DNA from: Acidimicrobiales bacterium
GTDB lineage: Bacteria; Actinomycetota; Acidimicrobiia; Acidimicrobiales; SZUA-35
Assembly: GCA_020628065.1 (NCBI GenBank)
Contig: JAHDFR010000010.1
Coordinates: 1-53,186, forward strand
DNA: 53,186 nucleotides
Direction of reading: 5' to 3'
Shown here: positions 23,920-30,939 of the stretch, one piece after another
Layout of the letters: every line of letters begins with the position of its first letter
Position numbering within the stretch: the stretch's first letter is position 1
Notes under the pieces: generated by a model
The model's input: only the letters and a program-made list of their open reading frames with translations
What the model was told of the DNA's origin: nothing
Databases searched by the model: none
Position numbers and translations under genes: made by a program

Positions 23920-25796
23920 CGACAGATACCGGCGTTCGGTCGCTCGGCCCGTACCGGGAGCTGGGCCGACGCATCATTGGGCGCTGGCCTCAACTCCTGC
24001 AGCTGGCTCTGCTGACCTTCGTCGCCGCCGGTTTGACGGCGTTACGACCGTGGCCAATGAAGCTATTGGCCGACAGCGCGCTGGGCGAAGAACCAATACC
24101 CGATTGGCTCAGATCGAGCCTGGACGTGGTCGGTCTGGCTGACGATCCCCGGTCGCTGGTACTGGTGGCGGCCCTCGGCGTGCTCTTTGTGATCCTGGCC
24201 AATGCCATCCCCGGATTGCTGCTCAGCTGGCAATGGGCGGCGACCGGCGAGTCGCTCACCCGAGATCTTTCAACCGACATGTTGGGCCGACAACTGCGGG
24301 CTCCCCTGGCCCACCAATCCGACGAGGCTGTCGGTGAGTCGATGACGAAGATCAACGGTGACTCCTACGCCATCTACACGCTCACCAATCTCACGCTGAT
24401 CGCCCCCGGACGTGAGATTCTGACCCTGGTTTCCATGGCAGCCCTGGCCTGGACGTTGTCTCCTTCGCTCACCGCTGTGGCCTTCGTGGCCATCCCTGTC
24501 CTGGTGGTTTTAGCCGAGAGCCTCGGACGACGTGTTCGAATTCGATCCGAGGCCCGGCGCGAGCTTGAGGGCCGGTTCGCCTCGATGATTCAGCAGACGT
24601 TGGCCGCCATGGCTGTTGTCCAGGCCTTCGGTCTGAGTCACCCCGGTCGGCGGTTTCGGGCACTGGCTGACGAAGGGGTGGGTCTGGCCCGCCGGGAAAC
24701 AATCACCCAGAACGCATTCGGTGCCATCAACGGGCTGGTTCTGGCCGCCAGCTCAGGCCTGGTTCTGGTGCTGGGTGGTCGGAGTGTACTCCAGGGCACG
24801 ATGACGCTCGGATCGCTCCTGGTGTTCCTCGGCTACGTGACCTCAATTCGCCAGTCGGTGATGGCGCTGCTCGGGCTTTGGCGATCGCGCCAGACGGTGG
24901 ATCCGAGTGTGCAGCGGATCGGTGAAGTGCTGTCCCTACCTTCGATCCAGTCCCATCCGATCCAGTCCCAGGTTGGTGGAGTTGGGGTTGGTGAGGTGGA
25001 GGTTGGTGGGGTTGGTGACGAGTTGCCCGGACACGTGACCGGCGGAGCCCGCATCGAATTCAACAACATCACCTTCGGCTACACCAACAACCAACCCATC
25101 CTCCAAAACCTCAACCTCACCATCGAACCCGGCGAACTCATCGGCCTCACCGGACCATCAGGCTCCGGCAAATCCACCCTCATCGGCCTCATCCCCCGCC
25201 TCTACGACCCCTGGTCCGGCACCATCACCATCAACAACCACAACATCAACACCCTCAACCCCACCACCCTCCGCAACAACATCGCCGTCGTCCTCCAAGA
25301 ACCCTTCCTCTTCCCCGTCTCCATCGCCGACAACATCGCCTTCGGCAACCCCAACGCAACCACCCAACAAATCCAACACGCCGCAGAACAAGCCGGCGTC
25401 ACCACCTTCACCAACAACCTCCCCAACAAACTCAACACCATCATCGGCGAACGCGGCACCAGCCTCTCCGGCGGAGAACGCCAACGCGTCGCCATCGCCC
25501 GAGCCCTCGTCCGAAACGCCCCAATCGTCATCCTCGACGAACCAACCAGCGCACTCGACAACAACACCGAAACCGCCGTCATGAACGCCATACAAAACCT
25601 GGCCAAAGGACGCACCACCATCCTCATCACCCACCGACCAACCACCCTCACCCACACCACCCGAACCATCAACATCACCCAACCCCACACCACACACCCA
25701 CCAACCCAACCCCCAACAACACAAACAATCGACCACCTCCTCAACACCCTCGGCACACCAAACCCACAACAACCCAACAGGACGGTGGAGCGTTGA
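23916..25796 (+). CDS. ABC exporter half-transporter A of the glycan island
   Basis: 626 residues. The membrane domain (about 20-340) is followed by a Gly/Val-rich linker built from GGTTGG-type DNA (about 350-368) and an ATPase domain: Walker A GPSGSGKST from residue 413, Q-loop LQEPFLFP, signature LSGGERQRVAIARAL, Walker B VILDEPTSALD and H-loop LITHRP. The tail is Thr/Pro/His-rich low complexity. The whole ATPase segment, DNA 25001-25774, recurs in the next gene. Its base composition (C/A-rich, almost no G) differs sharply from the membrane domain. The ATG overlaps the previous TGA. It probably forms a heterodimer with the FHA-bearing exporter next door. Confidence 0.9.
   Translation: MTTDTGVRSLGPYRELGRRIIGRWPQLLQLALLTFVAAGLTALRPWPMKLLADSALGEEPIPDWLRSSLDVVGLADDPRSLVLVAALGVLFVILANAIPGLLLSWQWAATGESLTRDLSTDMLGRQLRAPLAHQSDEAVGESMTKINGDSYAIYTLTNLTLIAPGREILTLVSMAALAWTLSPSLTAVAFVAIPVLVVLAESLGRRVRIRSEARRELEGRFASMIQQTLAAMAVVQAFGLSHPGRRFRALADEGVGLARRETITQNAFGAINGLVLAASSGLVLVLGGRSVLQGTMTLGSLLVFLGYVTSIRQSVMALLGLWRSRQTVDPSVQRIGEVLSLPSIQSHPIQSQVGGVGVGEVEVGGVGDELPGHVTGGARIEFNNITFGYTNNQPILQNLNLTIEPGELIGLTGPSGSGKSTLIGLIPRLYDPWSGTITINNHNINTLNPTTLRNNIAVVLQEPFLFPVSIADNIAFGNPNATTQQIQHAAEQAGVTTFTNNLPNKLNTIIGERGTSLSGGERQRVAIARALVRNAPIVILDEPTSALDNNTETAVMNAIQNLAKGRTTILITHRPTTLTHTTRTINITQPHTTHPPTQPPTTQTIDHLLNTLGTPNPQQPNRTVER
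25001..25774 (+). repeat. 774-bp direct repeat, copy 1 (ABC ATPase module)
   Basis: Identical, as far as I could compare by eye, to 26854-27627 (offset 1853 bp). The translations of the coding frame and of two antisense frames agree across most of it. It starts in the GGTTGG linker and ends at the AACAACC before the two genes diverge. It is in the same reading frame in both genes. Confidence 0.95.
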
Positions 25797-28069
25797 GCGA
25801 GCGGCCGACCGATGATCGTCGTTGGGTACGGACTGTTTGGCACTATGTCCGACCTGACAGCCAATCGATCTTGGCGGTCATGGCTCTACTGGTATCGACC
25901 TCACTGGTGGCGGCAGCCACCCCGTGGCCGGTCACGCTGGTTGTGGACTCGGTTCTCGGAAGCGAGCCGGTCCCGGGCATTTGGGGCTGGACGTTGTCGC
26001 TGCCGGGTGCCGAGCAACCACTCACCTACGTCGCTTGGATGGGCGTTGCCGTCGTTGTTCTGTTCATTATCCAGCAGGCACTGGCCACGGCCCGTGCCGC
26101 CATCGAGGCCACCGCCGGCAACCGGATCGTTTACCGGATCGGCGGAGCCATCTTCGACCGGATCCAGCAAGTCCCGCTGACCCATCACGTGAACTGGCCG
26201 GTCGGCGATCTGATGAATCGAATCAAGACCGATGCCACCTGTGGCCGCGACCTGGCCTTTCACATGATCACACCGGCCACCGCCGCCGTGGTCACCGTCG
26301 TGACCACCTCCGTGGTGATGGTCATCGTGGAACCGGTGTTGTGGTTGGTGGCCATCGCCTCGGCCCTTCCCAGCGCTGTCGCCGGCCCCATCGGTTCCCG
26401 TCCGTTGATGAGACTCCAGACCGAGAACGCCGAGGTGGACGCAGAGCGCCAGGCCGCAGTTGAGCAAGCCCTTACCGCCCTACCAAGCGTCCAGGTGTTG
26501 GGGGCAGAACCGATTGTCGAGCGCCGCTATCACCAGCTGGCCGACCGTCTGGTCGGGGTACGAAAAAGGCTGGCGCTCACCGAGGGGGTGTTCGGGCTGG
26601 TAGTCGACATTCTCTTCGGCGCCAGTTCGGCCACGTTCCTGCTGGTCGGCGGCTGGATGGTGCTGGACGGTCGGCTGACGCTGGGACGACTGCTGGTGTT
26701 CATTGCTTACGTCGACACCCTTCACGCCCCCCTGCAAACGCTACTTCACCTGACGACGACCTATGCCGGAGCGTCAGCCCAGGCGAGACGAGTGCTGGAT
26801 GTGCTGGATGTGGAACCCCTGTCCGCTGCCGTTCCGGAACTCGGTGGGGTTGGGGTTGGTGGGGTTGGTGACGAGTTGCCCGGACACGTGACCGGCGGAG
26901 CCCGCATCGAATTCAACAACATCACCTTCGGCTACACCAACAACCAACCCATCCTCCAAAACCTCAACCTCACCATCGAACCCGGCGAACTCATCGGCCT
27001 CACCGGACCATCAGGCTCCGGCAAATCCACCCTCATCGGCCTCATCCCCCGCCTCTACGACCCCTGGTCCGGCACCATCACCATCAACAACCACAACATC
27101 AACACCCTCAACCCCACCACCCTCCGCAACAACATCGCCGTCGTCCTCCAAGAACCCTTCCTCTTCCCCGTCTCCATCGCCGACAACATCGCCTTCGGCA
27201 ACCCCAACGCAACCACCCAACAAATCCAACACGCCGCAGAACAAGCCGGCGTCACCACCTTCACCAACAACCTCCCCAACAAACTCAACACCATCATCGG
27301 CGAACGCGGCACCAGCCTCTCCGGCGGAGAACGCCAACGCGTCGCCATCGCCCGAGCCCTCGTCCGAAACGCCCCAATCGTCATCCTCGACGAACCAACC
27401 AGCGCACTCGACAACAACACCGAAACCGCCGTCATGAACGCCATACAAAACCTGGCCAAAGGACGCACCACCATCCTCATCACCCACCGACCAACCACCC
27501 TCACCCACACCACCCGAACCATCAACATCACCCAACCCCACACCACACACCCACCAACCCAACCCCCAACAACACAAACAATCGACCACCTCCTCAACAC
27601 CCTCGGCACACCAAACCCACAACAACCACAATCAGAGTCACTGCCGGCAGCAGCGATGGGGTGGGCCAGCGCCACCAGACGCTTCGTGGTCGACAGGAGT
27701 GACATCGAGGTGCGAGTCGACCAGCAGTCGTACTATTTCACCACCGACGACTCCCCGGTTTCCATCGGCCGCATGATTGACAATGATGTCCGGATCAAAG
27801 GCGGTGACATCTCGCGACGCCACCTTGAGTTGACGTGGTCCAACCTCGGCTGGGCCACCCACGACGTGTCCCGCAACGGCTCCTACGATGGCTTGGGGAG
27901 ACCGATGGCCCGCACCACTCTCCTAACCGGTCAGCTCCGTATGCACTTGGGCTCGCTGGAGGAAAACCTGGTGACCGTTCGGCTGGTTCCACCAGGAACC
28001 AAAGACCTTCTGGCATCATCAGGTCGCAGAAGGCGGGCCAAGAACGACCAGGCGTCGAGCCGGCACTAG
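25793..28069 (+). CDS. ABC exporter half-transporter B with C-terminal FHA domain
   Basis: 758 residues. The membrane domain (about 15-335) is unlike that of exporter A. The ATPase domain (Walker A from residue 405) matches exporter A residue for residue. After the Thr/Pro linker, an FHA domain covers about 640-735: SIGRMIDNDVRIK, ISRRHLEL and DVSRNGSYDG hold the Gly-Arg, Ser-Arg-x-His and Asn-Gly signatures of phosphothreonine binding. The tail is basic. FHA on an exporter is rare and suggests recruitment or gating by a Ser/Thr kinase, as in actinobacterial envelope systems; no kinase gene lies in the window. The start is TTG 25793, overlapping the previous TGA; it is supported by the operon layout. 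Confidence 0.9.
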   Translation: MSERPTDDRRWVRTVWHYVRPDSQSILAVMALLVSTSLVAAATPWPVTLVVDSVLGSEPVPGIWGWTLSLPGAEQPLTYVAWMGVAVVVLFIIQQALATARAAIEATAGNRIVYRIGGAIFDRIQQVPLTHHVNWPVGDLMNRIKTDATCGRDLAFHMITPATAAVVTVVTTSVVMVIVEPVLWLVAIASALPSAVAGPIGSRPLMRLQTENAEVDAERQAAVEQALTALPSVQVLGAEPIVERRYHQLADRLVGVRKRLALTEGVFGLVVDILFGASSATFLLVGGWMVLDGRLTLGRLLVFIAYVDTLHAPLQTLLHLTTTYAGASAQARRVLDVLDVEPLSAAVPELGGVGVGGVGDELPGHVTGGARIEFNNITFGYTNNQPILQNLNLTIEPGELIGLTGPSGSGKSTLIGLIPRLYDPWSGTITINNHNINTLNPTTLRNNIAVVLQEPFLFPVSIADNIAFGNPNATTQQIQHAAEQAGVTTFTNNLPNKLNTIIGERGTSLSGGERQRVAIARALVRNAPIVILDEPTSALDNNTETAVMNAIQNLAKGRTTILITHRPTTLTHTTRTINITQPHTTHPPTQPPTTQTIDHLLNTLGTPNPQQPQSESLPAAAMGWASATRRFVVDRSDIEVRVDQQSYYFTTDDSPVSIGRMIDNDVRIKGGDISRRHLELTWSNLGWATHDVSRNGSYDGLGRPMARTTLLTGQLRMHLGSLEENLVTVRLVPPGTKDLLASSGRRRRAKNDQASSRH
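26854..27627 (+). repeat. 774-bp direct repeat, copy 2 (ABC ATPase module)
   Basis: Second copy of the segment at 25001-25774. The flanks differ at once on both sides: the membrane domains upstream are unrelated at DNA level and the tails downstream differ. This fits gene conversion or module duplication better than duplication of a whole gene. Confidence 0.95.
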
Positions 28070-28080
28070 GAGCACCATCG

Positions 28081-29310
28081 ATGCATCCGAAACTCACGGT
28101 TCTTGTGCCGACGCTCAACCGCCGAGAACTACTCGACCGTTGCCTAGAGTCGCTGGTTGACCAAGACGCCGAAGACGACGTGATTGTCCGGGTCTTCGAC
28201 AGCGGCTCAACCGACGGCACTCCCGCCTACCTGGCCTCGCTGCAGGAACCCACCATCGAGGTGTTCTCCGGCGGGCCTGCTCGAAACCTGTTCCACAACT
28301 GGAGTCGGGCGGTCGACACCGTGACCACCCCGTACCTGGCCATCGTTGCCGACGACGACTGCTGGCGGTCCGGCTACGCACGAAAGGCCATTCAAGCGCT
28401 TGATGCCCACCCCGACGCCGCGCTGACCTTCTGCGACGTTGAACTTCAAGACGGCTCCGGCAACCGAATTGGGGCCCGAAGGACGCCCTTTCCGGCCGGC
28501 CGCTTTCCCGGGTTGGACTATCTGGAGCGGGTCGTCAACGGTGAGAACATCATCGTTGACAGCTCGGCGGCAGTGATCCGCACCGACGTCTTTCGTTCCG
28601 TAGGCGGTCTCGACGGTCCACATATGAATCACGACATCATCTTCAACTATCAGTTCCGGCTGGCCTTTGACCACCACTTTGTACGCATCCCGGAAACCAT
28701 GGTTGGGATCGGCGTGCACGACGATCAGGGCCACCTCCAGTCGGCCGGCTCCAAGGCGGCAATTGGGATGACGGCTGAACGGATGGAGGCGGCGGCCCGC
28801 CTCCTGGCATCACCTCGAGCGGCCGACGAGCAATACCGCGGATGGCTGTCGGAGCGCCTCATCGACATCGGCCGCTTGCGTAGCCAATATTCCGCCGAAG
28901 AAATTCCGGGCCTGAAGGACCCGGCCACCGAACGTCTGTCAAGAGCCAGGGAACGGGCACTGGTTCTCACCAAGGACTACGACATCTTGGTGGTGGCCGG
29001 CGACGACCTGGTCTACGACCCGGATCTGAATGAGGCGCGAACAGTACGGCCGTTCCCCGAGATTGACGGATCATACGCCGGCGTACCCGACAGCGATGAA
29101 GCTGCCATCAGCGAGCTGGCCTCAGCGATCGACGGCGGTGCAACTCACTTCGTGGTGGCCTGGCCGTCGTTCTGGTGGCTCGACTACTACCACGGTCTGC
29201 GCCATCACCTGGCAGATCATCATCTGATGGTGAACAGCAGCGACGCCGTGATCTACCGGTTGACCAACGACCCCCGGCCGCCGTCAGCAGAAGTCGCCGG
29301 CGATGGGTGA
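28081..29310 (+). CDS. GT2-family glycosyltransferase with extra C-terminal domain (first of two)
   Basis: 409 residues. The N-terminal GT-A fold has LTVLVPTLNRRELLDRCLESL, FDSGSTDG and VADDD (DxD-like). It belongs to family 2. The C-terminal ~95 residues (from about 305) contain THFVVAWPSFWWLDYYHGL and SDAVIYRLT, shared with the next gene's product and separate from the GT fold. ATG 28081 has GGAG 9 bases upstream and lies 11 bases after the FHA-ABC stop, so it is probably in the same transcript. The frame is open further upstream, but that overlaps the previous gene. Its stop overlaps the next start by 8 bases. Confidence 0.88.
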   Translation: MHPKLTVLVPTLNRRELLDRCLESLVDQDAEDDVIVRVFDSGSTDGTPAYLASLQEPTIEVFSGGPARNLFHNWSRAVDTVTTPYLAIVADDDCWRSGYARKAIQALDAHPDAALTFCDVELQDGSGNRIGARRTPFPAGRFPGLDYLERVVNGENIIVDSSAAVIRTDVFRSVGGLDGPHMNHDIIFNYQFRLAFDHHFVRIPETMVGIGVHDDQGHLQSAGSKAAIGMTAERMEAAARLLASPRAADEQYRGWLSERLIDIGRLRSQYSAEEIPGLKDPATERLSRARERALVLTKDYDILVVAGDDLVYDPDLNEARTVRPFPEIDGSYAGVPDSDEAAISELASAIDGGATHFVVAWPSFWWLDYYHGLRHHLADHHLMVNSSDAVIYRLTNDPRPPSAEVAGDG

Positions 29311-30598
29311 CAAGCCGAAGCTGGCCATCGGTCTGCCGGTGCACAACGGCGAACGGTTTCTGGAAGTAACGGTGCGGGCGCTGCTGGACCAGACGTACCG
29401 CGACTTCGACCTGATCATCTGTGATAACGCCTCGACCGATTCCACCGCTGATATCTGTCGACACCTGGCTGAATCCGATAGCCGAATTCGGGTGATCCGA
29501 CATCAGACAAACGTCGGGGCGACGGAAAACTTCAACGCCGCCTTCCGAGCAGCGTCGGCAACCTACTTCAAGTGGGCGGCCGACGACGATCTGCACCACC
29601 CCGACCACCTGGCCGTCTGCATCGCCGCACTGGAGCAGAATCCCAACGCCGTCCTGGCTTACACCCGAGCCGAATCGATTACCGCCGACGGCACGGTACT
29701 GCGACCGGATTGGGGCGATCGACCCGACTTGGCGGATTCGTCGGCAACCGTCAGATTTGTAGCCGCCTTGGCTCCCCCCAGAGATCCGATACCCCTGCCC
29801 ATGTTCGCCGTGATACGGGCCGATGCACTTTCTGGAAGCGGCCTGCTCCGGCCAATGCCCGAGTTCGATCGAGCACTAATAGCCGAACTCAGCCTGCACG
29901 GCCCGTTTGTCGAAGTACCCGACGTTCACTTCGGGCACCGGGAGCATGACGATCGCATGGGCCCGGCCCTGTCGTCGGACAGCCGTGGAGCCGGACAGAT
30001 GCTCGGAGGAGCCAGCCATCTACCTCATTGGCGGCTACTCGGCAGACATCTGGGCTCCATCCGGCGCCGCCCTGCAACGGTTGCCGCCGGCCCCCTGGTT
30101 GCGGCGGTGATGCAGTGGGCCTGGCGGTGGCGCATCGCTCTGGCCGCCGACATCGCCTCGGCCGCAGTCAAACCACTGGCGAAAGTGCCAACGATCGACC
30201 GCCTGATCAAACGGCTGGCCGACCAACGCCAACAGGAAACTTGGAACCGACAGCAGCGATCACTGGCCGCCGTAGTCGACAACACTCTTCGTCCAGGCGA
30301 TCAGCTGATACTGGTCGACGGGGACACCTTAACCGTCGACCTCAAACGCTGGGCCACGTCCCCGCTACAACCGGCGGACTCAGCCGACGGTAGTTTTCCG
30401 GCCACCAGTGGGGCGGCGGTACAACGCCTGAACGAAGCAGTGTCAGCGGGATACACCCACCTTGCCATCGCTTGGCCGGTGTTCTGGATCCTCGACTATC
30501 ACCAGGAATTCGCCGACCATCTGAACAAGAACCACCGCCTGGTGGCCAAGACCGACGAAGTCAGTCTCTACCGGCTGACCGAACCATCGCCGACCTGA
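29303..30598 (+). CDS. GT2-family glycosyltransferase with extra C-terminal domain (second of two)
   Basis: 431 residues. KLAIGLPVHNGERFLEVTVRALL, CDNASTDST and WAADDD give the GT2 nucleotide-sugar and metal site. Unlike its upstream neighbour it has a middle helical region (about 240-310). The C-terminal part (THLAIAWPVFWILDY, DEVSLYRLT) matches the same ~95-residue module. ATG 29303 overlaps the previous gene by 8 bases. It is the last gene of the island on this strand; about 85 bases follow before the zinc-ribbon gene. The acceptor is unknown. Confidence 0.88.
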   Translation: MGDKPKLAIGLPVHNGERFLEVTVRALLDQTYRDFDLIICDNASTDSTADICRHLAESDSRIRVIRHQTNVGATENFNAAFRAASATYFKWAADDDLHHPDHLAVCIAALEQNPNAVLAYTRAESITADGTVLRPDWGDRPDLADSSATVRFVAALAPPRDPIPLPMFAVIRADALSGSGLLRPMPEFDRALIAELSLHGPFVEVPDVHFGHREHDDRMGPALSSDSRGAGQMLGGASHLPHWRLLGRHLGSIRRRPATVAAGPLVAAVMQWAWRWRIALAADIASAAVKPLAKVPTIDRLIKRLADQRQQETWNRQQRSLAAVVDNTLRPGDQLILVDGDTLTVDLKRWATSPLQPADSADGSFPATSGAAVQRLNEAVSAGYTHLAIAWPVFWILDYHQEFADHLNKNHRLVAKTDEVSLYRLTEPSPT

Positions 30599-30669
30599 CC
30601 AACCGAAACCCACAGCGAACACGTCAAACCCACCAGCAGGATCACAGTCAAGCTGGATTTCAGTCAGGC

Positions 30670-30675
30670 TAGATT
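30670..30675 (+). promoter_or_regulatory. Putative -10 box of the zinc-ribbon gene, within a 16-bp direct repeat
   Basis: TAGATT ends 8 bases before ATG 30684. Two adjacent similar 16-bp units (30645-30660 and 30661-30676, both starting CAGTCA) cover the promoter and might be regulatory. Confidence 0.4.
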
Positions 30676-30683
30676 AACTGTCA

Positions 30684-30905
30684 ATGACTGACTCGGCTTT
30701 TGGTGACGAGACGCTGCTGTTGCCTGACAGCGAGATCATCTGCGTCGACTGTGGCGGCAACTGCTACCCGCTGGGTTGGCATCGTGAAGACGGACCGGTC
30801 GAATCCGGCACCGTCATCGCCTACCGCTGCAAGGACTGCCTCGATCGATGGGATGTCGTCATCGAAGGCGACAACGACAGAACCGATCTTCATCACTTCG
30901 ACTAA
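30684..30905 (+). CDS. Small zinc-ribbon protein
   Basis: 73 residues. CVDCGGNC (C20, C23, C27) and YRCKDC (C49, C52) provide two CxxC knuckles, a typical treble-clef or zinc-ribbon site. The rest is acidic. No named family is recognised; many actinobacteria encode such short zinc-ribbon proteins of unknown role. The start ATG follows a -10-like TAGATT by 8 bases with no ribosome site, consistent with a leaderless mRNA. It converges on recG, with a small hairpin between. Confidence 0.7.
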   Translation: MTDSAFGDETLLLPDSEIICVDCGGNCYPLGWHREDGPVESGTVIAYRCKDCLDRWDVVIEGDNDRTDLHHFD

Positions 30906-30912
30906 CGAGTAA

Positions 30913-30929
30913 CACCGGCGTAACCGGTG
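30913..30929. terminator. Small hairpin between convergent genes
   Basis: CACCGG (30913-30918) and CCGGTG (30924-30929) form a 6-bp stem with a 5-base loop between the zinc-ribbon stop (30905) and the recG stop (30940). No T-tract, so termination is only suggested. Confidence 0.4.
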
Positions 30930-30939
30930 AGGGACCGGT

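Noticed and set aside
25158-25864. Long antisense frames over the ATPase segment (204 and 220 codons), repeated over the second copy at 27011-27705
   Set aside because: They stay open only because the sense strand is G-poor and lacks the needed antisense stop codons. Their translations are repetitive Val/Gly/Cys/Trp strings with no protein character.
16954-30598. Prophage or integrative element
   Set aside because: No integrase, att-like repeats, tRNA or structural phage genes were seen at the borders.
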